DNA of 64,000 nt from Rhodocyclales bacterium GT-UBC (GCA_003583745.1 QXPY01000011.1:165151-229150); one strand, 5' to 3'. Positions 17,262-25,653 are shown, counted from the stretch's first letter. Made by a program: numbers and translations. The notes: generated from the letters alone by a model not told the origin.

Positions 17262-17914
17262 TTGGGAATGGTGTAGCCGACGCCACGCAAGGTGCGGATC
17301 AGGTCGCTGCCCAGTTTCTTGCGCAGATGGTGGATATGGACTTCCAGTGCATTGCTGTCCGGCTCGTCGCGCCAGCCATAGAGCGATTGTTCAAGCTGGC
17401 TGCGGGTCAGGACCCGGCCGGCGCTCTCCAGCAACATCTGAAGCAGCGAAAACTCGCGGCTCGATAACTCCACCGGCTGGCCGGCCAGGGTCACGGTATG
17501 GGCCGCCGGATCAAGTGCGATGGCGCCGTGGTTGAGCAAGGGAGCGGCGCGTCCGGCACTGCGCCGGGTCAGGGCGCGGATTCGTGCGGTCAGTTCGTCG
17601 AGATCGATCGGCTTGACCAGGTAGTCGTCGGCACCGGCATCGAGTCCGGAGACCTTGTCGCCGGTTGCATCGCGTGCCGTCAGGATCAGAATGGGCATGC
17701 TCTGGCCGCGCTGGCGGGCCCGATTCAGTACCTCCATGCCGGACAGGCGGGGCAAGCCGAGGTCGAGGACGACCAGGTCGAAACTTTCGGCATGCAGGGC
17801 ATGGTCGGCCGCCAGGCCGTCACGGACCCAATCGACCGCAAAACCTGCCTGGCGCAGACCGATGGTCAGGCCGTCGCCAAGCTGGGGATCGTCTTCAACA
17901 AGCAGGATGCGCAT
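17258..17914 (-). CDS. QseB/PmrA-like OmpR-family response regulator
   Basis: 218 residues beginning at MRILLVEDDPQLGDG. The receiver domain has the DD pair, the phospho-acceptor Asp in DLVVLDLGLPRLSG (about 51), T in LILTARD and K in LVKPIDLDEL. The C-terminal winged helix ends in HIHHLRKKLGSDLIRTLRGVGYTI. ATG 17914 is the family-typical start; the frame stays open upstream into the cytochrome gene but with no family similarity. It probably binds the four 11-bp TTAA repeats at 19400-19437 ahead of the operon. Confidence 0.9.
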   Translation of the reverse strand: MRILLVEDDPQLGDGLTIGLRQAGFAVDWVRDGLAADHALHAESFDLVVLDLGLPRLSGMEVLNRARQRGQSMPILILTARDATGDKVSGLDAGADDYLVKPIDLDELTARIRALTRRSAGRAAPLLNHGAIALDPAAHTVTLAGQPVELSSREFSLLQMLLESAGRVLTRSQLEQSLYGWRDEPDSNALEVHIHHLRKKLGSDLIRTLRGVGYTIPK

Positions 17915-17927
17915 GGGATCGATTCTA

Positions 17928-18533
17928 TCAGCTTGCAACCAGCCAGCCGGCGGCGGCCAGCCAGAGCAGCAAGGCCACCAGTGCCAGCGGCCGGGCCGAG
18001 GCGATGGCTTCATCGGCATGCCCCTGCTTTTTGCCGGTGAACATGGCGCGAACCAGGTTTTCGCCATGCAGCAGGCTGCCGGAAAAGACGCCGGCCAGAT
18101 GCACGATGACGACCAGCAACATGGTGGTGGCCAGCCCTTCGTGCAACTCCTCCAGCAGGTGACCGCCGATTTCGTTGTAAGTGGCCCAGCCGGCCAGCGC
18201 CGTAACGATGCCGAGGCCGAGCAGCAGTACGATGGCCCAGCCACCGGCCGGGTTGTGGCCGACATGATGGGCCGGATCGAGGCGAAGCAGGCCGGCCAGA
18301 TAATCGCGCACGCTCAGCGGTCCGCGGACGAATTCGACAAAGCGGGCATAGCGCGTCCCGATGAAGCCCCAGGGCAGGCGAAAGCTGGCCACGCCGAGCA
18401 CGACCGCGCCGGCGAACACGTGGACCAGGCGATAGCTTTCGCTATCGGCGGTCAGCCAGGCCAGGCAGAACGCGCCCGCCATCAACCAGTGGCCGACGCG
18501 AACCGGCCAGTCCCAGACAAGTATCTTTTGCAT
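17928..18533 (-). CDS. Cytochrome b561-family membrane subunit
   Basis: 201 residues with four hydrophobic helices and conserved His: VWDWPVRVGHWLMAG in helix 1, YRLVHVFAGAVVLG in helix 2, LEELHEGLATTMLLVVIVHLAGV in later helices. This is the Ni/Fe-hydrogenase-type cytochrome b561 fold, a diheme b quinol oxidoreductase in the inner membrane. In SHP clusters such a cytochrome b is thought to feed electrons from quinol to the diheme cytochrome c. It is 13 bases from the response-regulator gene and 3 bases from the upstream cytochrome gene, so one operon is likely. Confidence 0.88.
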   Translation of the reverse strand: MQKILVWDWPVRVGHWLMAGAFCLAWLTADSESYRLVHVFAGAVVLGVASFRLPWGFIGTRYARFVEFVRGPLSVRDYLAGLLRLDPAHHVGHNPAGGWAIVLLLGLGIVTALAGWATYNEIGGHLLEELHEGLATTMLLVVIVHLAGVFSGSLLHGENLVRAMFTGKKQGHADEAIASARPLALVALLLWLAAAGWLVAS

Positions 18534-18536
18534 GGC

Positions 18537-18998
18537 TTATCTCCTCAGTTCCGGGATGGCGATGTCGTGTTCGCTATAGCGACCATCCGCGGCACCACGA
18601 TGGCAGGCCTCGCAATTGGCGGCCGATTTGACCCGCGGGTCGCGCCAGTAGCGGGCCGGAATCTCGTCATGCTTGCGGATGAAGCGCGCGGTCTGGCTGA
18701 TCCGTGGCGGCTCGCCGGCGCTGCCCAGCTTGTTCGCATCGCCGGCAGAGCGCTCCAGGAAGCGGCCGATTTCCTGTTGCGCCTTGGGGTCGAGCGTTGC
18801 GTCACTGCCGAAGTGACGGTCGAGGCTCGACAATGTGCGCGCCCAGTCCTTTTTCGCCAGCAGGGCAGGGGGATAGGCCAGGTGGCAACTGCCGCATTCG
18901 CTTTTGTAGCTGGCCGGCGTGTCGGCTGGCAGCGGCATTCGGTCGGCCAGGCTGGGGAGCGAAACCGCGAGCAGGGCAAGCAGGGCAAGGCTTTTCAT
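18537..18998 (-). CDS. Diheme cytochrome c (DHC-like)
   Basis: 153 residues with a signal peptide (MKSLALLALLAVSLPSLA). There are two haem-c attachment sites, C35GSCH39 and C129EACH133, the spacing seen in DHC (PF09626), plus the conserved SYKSECGSCH start and a YWRDPRVKSAANC approach to the second haem. It is a periplasmic electron carrier, and in other species DHC reduces SHP. ATG 18998 lies just past the stop of the SHP-like gene. The order SHP, DHC, cytochrome b matches the known cluster. Confidence 0.88.
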   Translation of the reverse strand: MKSLALLALLAVSLPSLADRMPLPADTPASYKSECGSCHLAYPPALLAKKDWARTLSSLDRHFGSDATLDPKAQQEIGRFLERSAGDANKLGSAGEPPRISQTARFIRKHDEIPARYWRDPRVKSAANCEACHRGAADGRYSEHDIAIPELRR

Positions 18999-18999
18999 C

Positions 19000-19350
19000 T
19001 CAGCGAACCTCGCGCATGTAGGCGACGAAGTCGGCCTTTTCATCGGCCGTACAGGCCCGGCCGACAACTTCCTTGCAGTTGCGGCCAAACCATTTCTCGA
19101 CCTTGGCCGGGTCGCTGAAACGCTCGCCGTTGGCGCTAACCGCCAGCGGCTGGATGGTCTTGCCGGTGATCGCATGCTGGCCCGGTTTGAGCGGGTTGTC
19201 GGTATGGCAGGCGGTACAGGCCGGCATCTTGTCGTTGACGGCAAAACGCTGGTGGAAGAAGGCTTCGCCGCGTTGGGCTGGCGGACTGAGGGGGGCGGCG
19301 TGGCTGTTCAGGCTGATCAGCAATAGACCGAGGATGGATAGGCTTCGCAT
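19000..19350 (-). CDS. shp: Sphaeroides haem protein (SHP)-like cytochrome c, DUF1924
   Basis: 116 residues, with signal peptide to about SHA-AP (residue 19). One haem-c site, C45TACH49. The later segment WFGRNCKEVVGRACT has an Asn (91) directly before a Cys (92) and a second Cys (100). In SHP the sixth haem ligand is an Asn that swings away to let oxygen bind, and a disulfide lies nearby, so this Asn-Cys pair fits. SHP is a c-type haem protein that binds O2 and NO. ATG 19350 has GGAGA 7 bases upstream; earlier start codons do not. First gene of the operon. Confidence 0.85.
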   Translation of the reverse strand: MRSLSILGLLLISLNSHAAPLSPPAQRGEAFFHQRFAVNDKMPACTACHTDNPLKPGQHAITGKTIQPLAVSANGERFSDPAKVEKWFGRNCKEVVGRACTADEKADFVAYMREVR

Positions 19351-19399
19351 TGTTGTTCTCCATGGGGTGAGCATGGAGAACAAGTCTAGGGAGCGAGTC

Positions 19400-19437
19400 T
19401 TAAGCTGGCGTTAGTTGAAGCTTAAGCGGAGATTAAA
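19400..19437 (-). promoter_or_regulatory. Four tandem 11-bp TTAA boxes upstream of the SHP operon
   Basis: Read on the minus strand, TTTAA, CTTAA, ACTAA and CTTAA start exactly 11 bases apart (plus-strand TTAAA 19433, TTAAG 19422, TTAGT 19411, TTAAG 19400). The first pair is TTTAAT-N5-CTTAAG, matching the PmrA/QseB box YTTAAK-N5-YTTAAK. A -10-like TAGACT starts 12 bases downstream (19388-19383). The likely binder is the QseB-like regulator encoded at the end of the same operon. Confidence 0.72.
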
Positions 19438-19546
19438 CGGCCCGAGGCTTGATGCCTTGTCGGGCCGCTTGCCGCGACAAGGCTTAAAGCGGGCGATGCC
19501 TTGATTGGCGCTTGAGGTTGGTAAAGCTCATGGCCACTGTCGACCG

Positions 19547-20032
19547 TCATTTCTCGATGCACTTCGGACAGAGGGCGCTGATTTCGACTTCCGGGCTTTC
19601 CAGTCGATGCCCGGCTTCGGCCAGGCTGTTCGACAGTGCGCTCATCACCGATTTTTCCTGCAACTCGGTGACGCCGGCGCATTTCGGGCAGACCAGGAAC
19701 AGGCTGGGAATGGGATGCGAGGCATGTTGGCAGGCGACGAAAAGATTCATGCGGCCGATCTTGTGCGCCAGTCCCTGCTCGATCAGGAAATCGAGGGCGC
19801 GATAGACGGTCGGTGGCGAGGCGCCGGGGCGCGCTTCCTTGATGCGGGCGAGCAGGTCGTAGGCCTTGACGCCGGTCGGGCTGCGGTAAAGCAGTTCGAG
19901 CACTTCGCGGCGGATGGCGGTGAGGCTGGCGCCGCGCGCCCGGCAGGCGGCATCGGCGCGATCCAGCGCCGCAGTATGGTCGCCAGCCGGCGGCGGGCCT
20001 GAGTTGTCGAGCGTCGAGTTTTTCGTGGGCAT
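19547..20032 (-). CDS. zur: Fur-family zinc regulator (Zur)
   Basis: 161 residues. A winged-helix N-terminal domain (LTAIRREVLELLYRSPTGVKAYDLL, PPTVYRALDFLIEQGLAHKI) precedes a dimerisation domain with two CxxC pairs, CPKCAGV and CPKC near the C-terminus, which bind the structural zinc of Fur proteins. The HASHPIPS stretch with CQHASH supplies further metal ligands typical of Zur. Zur with zinc represses zinc uptake and sparing genes. It is divergent from a COG0523 GTPase gene, and a perfect palindrome lies 15 bases upstream of its ATG. Confidence 0.88.
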   Translation of the reverse strand: MPTKNSTLDNSGPPPAGDHTAALDRADAACRARGASLTAIRREVLELLYRSPTGVKAYDLLARIKEARPGASPPTVYRALDFLIEQGLAHKIGRMNLFVACQHASHPIPSLFLVCPKCAGVTELQEKSVMSALSNSLAEAGHRLESPEVEISALCPKCIEK

Positions 20033-20046
20033 GGTCTTGGTTGGTG

Positions 20047-20072
20047 AAATGCAATGTTATAACATTGCATTT
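20047..20072. promoter_or_regulatory. Zur box: perfect 26-bp palindrome
   Basis: Half-site AAATGCAATGTTA followed by its exact reverse complement with no spacer. The core AATGTTATAACATT closely matches known Zur operators (AATGTTATA...TAACATT). It lies between zur and the COG0523 gene and overlaps -10-like hexamers on both strands (TATAAC at 20058-20063), so it could control both directions. The COG0523 start is 162 bases away, leaving a long leader in which I see nothing else. Confidence 0.88.
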
Positions 20073-20233
20073 TTTGATTCCTCAGTCTCTATGTTAACCC
20101 GACTTCCAGAAGCCCTCGGTCATCCCAATTGGCCATTTTGCGACCTGTCGACAACGTGTTCGGTAGTCTGCGTGGCTGAAAAACTGCGCCTTATCGCGGC
20201 TTCGTCTCTGCTCGGGAATAGGGCGTCCAGGCC

Positions 20234-21316
20234 ATGAATCGTCCGGATAGCGAACGCCGCATCCCGGTCACCCTGCTGACCGGCTTTCTCGGGGCCGGCA
20301 AGACGACGCTGCTCAATCACCTGCTCGGCCAGCCGGAAATGGCGACGGCGGCGGTCTTGATCAACGAGTTCGGCAGCGTCGCCGTCGATCATCACCTGGT
20401 CAGCAAAATCGACGACGACCTGATCCTGCTCGACTCCGGCTGCATTTGCTGCACGGTGCGGGGCGATCTGACCCGCAGCCTGAGCGAGCTTTTCATGCGT
20501 TGCTTGCGCCGGGAAGTGGCGCCGGTCAGCCGCGTCATCATCGAAACCACCGGCCTGGCCGATCCGGCGCCGGTGATCTACACCTTGATGGAAGACTTCT
20601 TCGTCGCTGAACGCTTCCGCATTGACGGCGTCGTGACCGTCGTCGATGCGACGCACGCCCGGCAGCAGTTGGCCGAGCATCCCGAACCGGTCAAGCAGAT
20701 CGCCATGGCCGACCGCTTGCTGATCAGCAAGTGCGACCTGGCCGATGCCGAGCAGCTGGCCGAAGTCAGTCGGATACTGAGCCGCCTGAATCCTTCGGCG
20801 GCCCAGGTCTACGTCCGGCGGGGCGAAGTGGCGGCCGCTTCACTGGTCGGCTGCGGTTTGTACGATCCCGCCAGCAAGCGTCCCGATGTGGCAGGCTGGC
20901 TGGCCGAGGAAAAGGTGCGTGAAGCGCGTCGCCTGGCGGCAGGGCAGGCGCATCACGCCCACGATGTCGATCGGCACGACGCGCATGTCTACAGCTTTGC
21001 CCTGACTTTCGAGCAGCCTTTGCAGTGGGCGTTTTTCGCCGAAGCGGTAGCGACGCTGCTGGCCGCGATGGGCGACCGCATCCTGCGCATCAAGGGCTTG
21101 CTCAACGTCGTCGGCGACCACAAGCCGCGCGTCGTCCAGTGCGTGCAGCACGTCATGTATCCCTACGCCAGCCTCGACGCGTGGCCGGTCGAGGCGCCGT
21201 ACAACGACCGCTGCAGCCGGCTGGTCTTCATCGTTCGCGACCTGCCCCAAGCCCTGGTCGAGCAGGCCTTCGCCATGTTCTGCGCCGCTCGCGACCGTGG
21301 CAGTCGCGTCGCATGA
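20234..21316 (+). CDS. COG0523 G3E GTPase, zinc-starvation metallochaperone type
   Basis: 360 residues. Walker A GFLGAGKTTLLNHLL, the CICC metal-binding CxCC motif in DSGCICCTVRGDL, Walker B region VIIETTGLADPAP and SKCDLAD guanine specificity motif. A His-rich stretch (AHHAHDVDRHDAH, about 238-250) precedes the CobW C-terminal domain. Family members linked to Zur (ZigA/YeiR/Zng1 type) deliver zinc to client proteins when it is scarce. The Zur box and adjacent zur gene support that over a cobalamin or nitrile-hydratase role. The TGA overlaps the next ATG (ATGA). Confidence 0.88.
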   Translation: MNRPDSERRIPVTLLTGFLGAGKTTLLNHLLGQPEMATAAVLINEFGSVAVDHHLVSKIDDDLILLDSGCICCTVRGDLTRSLSELFMRCLRREVAPVSRVIIETTGLADPAPVIYTLMEDFFVAERFRIDGVVTVVDATHARQQLAEHPEPVKQIAMADRLLISKCDLADAEQLAEVSRILSRLNPSAAQVYVRRGEVAAASLVGCGLYDPASKRPDVAGWLAEEKVREARRLAAGQAHHAHDVDRHDAHVYSFALTFEQPLQWAFFAEAVATLLAAMGDRILRIKGLLNVVGDHKPRVVQCVQHVMYPYASLDAWPVEAPYNDRCSRLVFIVRDLPQALVEQAFAMFCAARDRGSRVA

Positions 21317-22446
21317 AGATGCCGGGCGGGCTTCGTCTCGACGGCATCGACCGCCTGCGTGGCGCCGTCATGGTACTGATGCTGGTCGACCATGTGCGCG
21401 AGTTCTTCTTTCTGCATCGTCAGGTCGCCGATCCGATGGATGTCGCCTCGACTTCGCCCGAACTGTTCTTTACCCGCCTGGCCAGCCATCTGTGCGCGCC
21501 GGTATTCGTCCTGCTCACCGGCTTGGGCGCCTGGCTCCATGCCAGCCGGCACCATCGCCGGGAAACCGCCGCCTATCTGGTCAAGCGTGGCCTGTTGTTG
21601 ATCCTGCTCGAACTGAGCCTGGTCAATTTCGCCTGGACCTTTGCTTTCCCGCCGCGAATGATCTATCTGCAGGTGGTCTGGGCCATCGGCCTGGCCATGC
21701 TGGCGCTGGCTCTCTTGCTCTGGCTGCCGCGTACTGCCCAGATCGGGCTGGCGGCCGGGCTGATCGGCGCGCACAACCTGCTCGACGGCATCCATTTCTC
21801 CGCCGGCGAGGCGGGTTTCGCGCCTTGGGCCATCCTGCACACCCGTAGCGTCATTGAGTTGACCGACCACCTGGCCGCGCGGACTTCTTATCCCGTCCTG
21901 CCCTGGATCGGCATCATCCTGTTCGGCTATCTGCTCGGGCCGCTGTATGCCCGCGATGCCTCACCTCGGGCGCGGCGGCAAGGCCTGGTCGGGCTCGGCA
22001 TGGCGGCCTTGCTCGCTTTCCTCGCGCTGCGCTGGTTCAACGTCTATGGCGATGCCGCCTGGCAGGTGGGCGCTACGCCGCTGGCCAGCCTGATGTCCTT
22101 CCTGAATATCACCAAGTACCCACCTTCGCTGCATTTCAGCCTGCTGACCCTCGGTTTCGGTCTGCTCGCCCTGGCCGGGCTGGAGCGCGTGCAAGGCGGC
22201 CGCATGCTGGTGCTGATCGGGCGCGTGCCGCTCTTTTTCTACATCGTCCACCTCTATCTGCTGCACGGCCTCTACCTGCTGTTCGCCGCCGTCCTCGGCC
22301 CGAATCAGGCGGCGCGTTTCGGCTTCGAGCAGGTGTGGATGATCTGGGCCATGGTCCCGCCCGTGCTGGCCATGCTTTACCTGCCCTGCCGCTGGTTCGG
22401 CCGCCTCAAGCAGCAAGGTCGCTATCCCTGGCTGCGCTATTTCTGA
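21313..22446 (+). CDS. DUF1624 / acyltransferase-like multipass membrane protein
   Basis: 377 residues, coupled to the GTPase gene by a 4-base overlap. The N-terminal RLDGIDRLRGAVMVLMLVDHVREFF is typical of the DUF1624 family, related to the heparan-alpha-glucosaminide N-acetyltransferase group. About ten hydrophobic helices follow, with charged His in VDHVREF and IVHLYLLHGLYLL. Family members are poorly characterised integral membrane acyltransferases or transporters. Its place in a Zur-controlled operon suggests a role in zinc limitation but no mechanism can be read from the sequence. Confidence 0.75.
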   Translation: MKMPGGLRLDGIDRLRGAVMVLMLVDHVREFFFLHRQVADPMDVASTSPELFFTRLASHLCAPVFVLLTGLGAWLHASRHHRRETAAYLVKRGLLLILLELSLVNFAWTFAFPPRMIYLQVVWAIGLAMLALALLLWLPRTAQIGLAAGLIGAHNLLDGIHFSAGEAGFAPWAILHTRSVIELTDHLAARTSYPVLPWIGIILFGYLLGPLYARDASPRARRQGLVGLGMAALLAFLALRWFNVYGDAAWQVGATPLASLMSFLNITKYPPSLHFSLLTLGFGLLALAGLERVQGGRMLVLIGRVPLFFYIVHLYLLHGLYLLFAAVLGPNQAARFGFEQVWMIWAMVPPVLAMLYLPCRWFGRLKQQGRYPWLRYF

Positions 22447-22477
22447 ATCTTTTTCCCTTTGACGTTTGACCCACGAC

Positions 22478-24529
22478 ATGAAAATCAAACTCCTCACCCT
22501 GGCCGTTTCGGCGGCCTTTTCCACCGCGTCGCAGGCGGAATCCGCCGGCGAATCGACCATCACGCTCGGCGAGGTGACGGTCCGCAACGCCCAGAACGAG
22601 CCCTTGCTGACCAAGAACATCCTGACCTCGGTCGACGTCCTGGCCGCCGACAAGATCGAAGACAAGCAGGTCATGAACAGCTGGGAACTGCTTGGCCAGA
22701 TGCCCGGCATCCAGCTCACCGAAACCCGCATGGGGGCCGAATCCGGCAAGGCGACCTTCCGCGCCTTCAACGGCGAGGGCTATATCAACGGCATCAAGGT
22801 CCTGATCGACGGTATCCCGAGCAACGTCAATAGCGGCAACCAGCGCTTCATCGACATGATCTTCCCGCTCGAAATCGATTATCTCGAAGTCGTGCGCGGC
22901 ACCAACGATCCCCGTTACGGCCTGCACAACATCGGCGGCAACTTCAATGTCGGCACGCGTCAGGGCGGCAACTATGCCGAAGGGCGGCTTACCGTTGGCA
23001 GCTACAACACGCGCGAGGTGCAGGCCGCCTACGGCCGCGAATCAGGCGGCTTCGCCCAGAACTACTTCATCGCCAAGCAGGATGCCGACGGCTATCGCGA
23101 TCACTCGAAATCGGAAAAATACTCGCTGGGCGGCAAGTGGTTCTATACCACCGACGACCGGCGTCTGAAAATGGGGCTGACCGCCCGCATCTACGAACAC
23201 GATGCCGAGGAACCCGGTTACCTGACGGCCAGCGAGATGGCGGCCAGTCGCACGCAGTCGCCGGCGAAGAACGCCAACGACGGCAGCGAACGCGACATGA
23301 AGCAGTTCGCCGCCCATGCCGACTGGCAGGTCGCCGACGACCTGCTGTGGAGCAACAAGCTGTATTTGAACGAGTACAAGGAAGATCGCAAGATCACCTT
23401 CACCAGCTACGCCGTCGGCAATGCACCGCGCCAACGCCGCCAGTGGGATGAAACGCAGACCGGCCTGATCAGCACCCTGACCTGGCGGGCCAGCCCGATG
23501 CTGACCGTCGATGGCGGCATCAACTACGAGCAGCAGGACAATAGCTATCGGCGCGACCGCTACAACTATCGCGTTCCCACCGATTTCTCGGCGACGCCGG
23601 CCCGCGTGCAGAACGACGACAACTACACGCTCAACAACTTCGGTGCCTACGTCCAGGCCATCATCAAGCCGATCGACGCCCTCAAGATCATCCCCGCCTT
23701 CCGGGTCGATCGCTTCTCCGGGCATACCCACTTGAATACCAGCGGCGCCACCGGCTCCCTGCAAGACTACGGCTGGATCAACCAGCCCAAGCTGAGCGCG
23801 GTCTACAACCTGACGGCTGATGCCCACATCTACGCCAACTGGGGCAAGACCTTCCAGGTGCTGACCGGCTCGACCGCGCCGGCCTACCTGATCGGCGGGC
23901 AGACGGCCTACAGCCCGTCGATCAATACCGGCAAGGAAATCGGCCTGAAAATCAAGCCGCTCGCCGGCACCGAAGCCCGTATCGCGCTCTGGCAACAGGA
24001 TGCCGACGACGAGGTGGCGAACATGCCGAGTACCGGCACGACGGTCGGCCTCGGGCAGACGCGGCGCAAGGGCGTCGATTTCCAGATCTCCAGCCGCCTC
24101 ACCGAGAAGCTGAGCCTGTGGTTCTCGCATGCCATCCAGGAAGCCAAGGTGGTCAGTGCCTATACCGCCAACGGCGTGTCGCTGGCCGGCAAGGAGGTCT
24201 TTTCGACGCCGCGCTACATCACCAATCTGGGTGCAGAGTACCAGCTTGGTGCCGACTGGCGGCTCGGCCTGCAGGCGCGTGCGCAAGGGGATTACTACAT
24301 CGACGACCTGAATGCCCAAGGCAAGTACGGCGGCTTTGCCGTGCTCGATGCCAGCGTGCGTTACAGCATCTCGCCGAGCACCAGCATCGACCTGCAGCTC
24401 AAGAACCTGACCGACCGCAACTACGCCTACGTCTGGTACGACAACTTCTTCTGGGGCGGTGCCGACCGCCCGATGTTCTCGCCGGCGCCTGGCCGCTCGG
24501 GCTACCTGTCGCTCAACATCAAGATGTGA
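22478..24529 (+). CDS. TonB-dependent outer-membrane receptor
   Basis: 683 residues from ATG 22478 (a TTG at 22466 is in frame but precedes a poor signal sequence). Signal peptide MKIKLLTLAVSAAFSTASQA, plug domain about 30-150 (LGEVTVRNAQ, NSWELLGQMPGIQL, VLIDGIP, EVVRGTNDPRYG), then a 22-strand barrel ending in LSLNIKM. No His-rich loop like that of ZnuD is obvious. Its position in the Zur-box operon suggests it imports zinc or a zinc chelate, but the substrate cannot be read from the sequence. Other TonB-dependent substrates remain possible. Confidence 0.88.
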   Translation: MKIKLLTLAVSAAFSTASQAESAGESTITLGEVTVRNAQNEPLLTKNILTSVDVLAADKIEDKQVMNSWELLGQMPGIQLTETRMGAESGKATFRAFNGEGYINGIKVLIDGIPSNVNSGNQRFIDMIFPLEIDYLEVVRGTNDPRYGLHNIGGNFNVGTRQGGNYAEGRLTVGSYNTREVQAAYGRESGGFAQNYFIAKQDADGYRDHSKSEKYSLGGKWFYTTDDRRLKMGLTARIYEHDAEEPGYLTASEMAASRTQSPAKNANDGSERDMKQFAAHADWQVADDLLWSNKLYLNEYKEDRKITFTSYAVGNAPRQRRQWDETQTGLISTLTWRASPMLTVDGGINYEQQDNSYRRDRYNYRVPTDFSATPARVQNDDNYTLNNFGAYVQAIIKPIDALKIIPAFRVDRFSGHTHLNTSGATGSLQDYGWINQPKLSAVYNLTADAHIYANWGKTFQVLTGSTAPAYLIGGQTAYSPSINTGKEIGLKIKPLAGTEARIALWQQDADDEVANMPSTGTTVGLGQTRRKGVDFQISSRLTEKLSLWFSHAIQEAKVVSAYTANGVSLAGKEVFSTPRYITNLGAEYQLGADWRLGLQARAQGDYYIDDLNAQGKYGGFAVLDASVRYSISPSTSIDLQLKNLTDRNYAYVWYDNFFWGGADRPMFSPAPGRSGYLSLNIKM

Positions 24530-24540
24530 GCGAACATGAA

Positions 24541-25233
24541 ATGGATCTCCAGTTGCTGTCAGCGGCAGGGCAGGGGGCGTGCATGAACGCCCCCTGGCCG
24601 AGTCCGAATGCCTCTTGTTGCGCCTGTTCCGACAGTCCGCTCGGCTTGACGCGCATCTTCGAGCCGGCGATCCAGCTTGCCCTGTGGCAACGCCCAGCCG
24701 AACCGCTTATCGTCGATTGGCTGGCGGCTCACCAGCACGATCTGGGGAGCGGCATGCGCCAGGTCCTGGCCCCGGGCAGCATGCCTGACCTCGGGCATTG
24801 GCCGGCCGGGGCCGGTCGTGATGCCCTGGCGCGCGACATCGCCTTGCTGGCCGAGATGCTGGGCGAATTGCTCGCCGCCGAAAATGTCGGCTTTCGCCTG
24901 GAAATACTGGGCAAGGCGATGTGCCCGCGTCTGCATGTCGATCGCGTCGGCATCCGGCTGCTGTGCACCTATCGCGGTCCAGGCACGGAATGGGTTGAGG
25001 ATGCGTCGCTTGATCGGCGCTTTCTCGGCATCGCCTCGGGCGGCAAGCCGGATGAGCATTCCGGCTTGCTGCTGGAGGGGCATCGCATCGAAACCATTCC
25101 GGCATTTTCGGTTGCACTGCTTAAAGGCAGCCTGTGGCAAGGCAACGCAGGGCGAGGCATCGTCCATCGTTCGCCCTTGCTCCCGTCAAACGGCGGGCCG
25201 CGCATTTTGCTGGCGATGGATGCCGGGTGGTGA
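24541..25233 (+). CDS. DUF1826 protein
   Basis: 230 residues from ATG 24541; a later ATG at 24583 with AGGGGG upstream is also possible (216 residues). DUF1826 features include LALWQRPAEPLIVDWL, CPRLHVDRVGIRLLCTYRGPGTEWV, KGSLWQGNAGRGIVHRSP and the C-terminal RILLAMD. The His, Asp and Cys of CPRLHVDR and the later HRSP would suit metal binding. I believe DUF1826 genes are often found beside COG0523 and zinc-starvation genes, matching this operon. No signal peptide. Molecular function is unknown. Confidence 0.78.
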   Translation: MDLQLLSAAGQGACMNAPWPSPNASCCACSDSPLGLTRIFEPAIQLALWQRPAEPLIVDWLAAHQHDLGSGMRQVLAPGSMPDLGHWPAGAGRDALARDIALLAEMLGELLAAENVGFRLEILGKAMCPRLHVDRVGIRLLCTYRGPGTEWVEDASLDRRFLGIASGGKPDEHSGLLLEGHRIETIPAFSVALLKGSLWQGNAGRGIVHRSPLLPSNGGPRILLAMDAGW

Positions 25234-25384
25234 AAGCGGCACAGCGGGCGATATCGCGGCGATGCTTCACGGTGTAGCGCCATATCGAGCTTGCGAATCC
25301 GGCCTGTTTTTTTTGAGCAGGCCGGGCAGGGCCGGCGATAACCCGTGTTCGGGGACGGCATGCAACGCCGACGGATCACCGCGA

Positions 25385-25411
25385 TTAGCTGAAACTTGAG
25401 CGGGAATTAAC
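25385..25411 (-). promoter_or_regulatory. Orphan array of three 11-bp TTAA-type boxes
   Basis: Plus-strand TTAGC (25385), TTGAG (25396) and TTAAC (25407) are exactly 11 bases apart. Read on the minus strand, the array aligns closely with the SHP-operon array: GTTAAT-N5-CTCAAG-N5-GCTAAT against TTTAAT-N5-CTTAAG-N5-ACTAAC, with similar spacer bases. No gene lies downstream on the minus strand and no -10 box is seen at the expected distance, so it may be a relic. Confidence 0.5.
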
Positions 25412-25455
25412 CGTCCTTCATCGGAAACAATAAAATCTGTCGGATAGTAGATAAG

Positions 25456-25488
25456 CAAGGCCCGGCAAATGCCGGGCCTTGTGTTTTT
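25456..25488 (+). terminator. Intrinsic terminator
   Basis: 11-bp stem CAAGGCCCGGC / GCCGGGCCTTG with loop AAAT, followed by TGTTTTT. It lies 223 bases after the DUF1826 stop and probably ends the zinc operon. The complementary direction has only a weak T-run. Confidence 0.82.
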
Positions 25489-25653
25489 GATCTTCAGCTG
25501 TTCGGCTCGAGGCGACCTTGGGCTGGTGGTCAGATTTGGACTGCAATGTGCCGGTCACCAGCCATGCAGCCGGGAGATGTGCCAAAGGTCAGCTTACTGG
25601 GCTAGTGAACGCGAACTCCCGACCCTTTGCAGACGTTCCAAAAATAATCGGAA

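Larger units (their letters stand above)
25234..25653. other. Intergenic region, 420 bases
   Basis: No convincing gene. Contents: an inverted repeat CCGGCCTG...CAGGCCGG at 25299-25325 with its T-run inside the loop, an orphan TTAA-box array (25385-25411), and a strong terminator (25456-25488). Short open frames here lack ribosome sites and family features. Confidence 0.7.

Noticed and set aside
25299..25325. Inverted repeat CCGGCCTG...CAGGCCGG as a terminator of the zinc operon
   Set aside because: The T-run lies in the loop instead of after the stem; the hairpin at 25456-25488 is a much better terminator.
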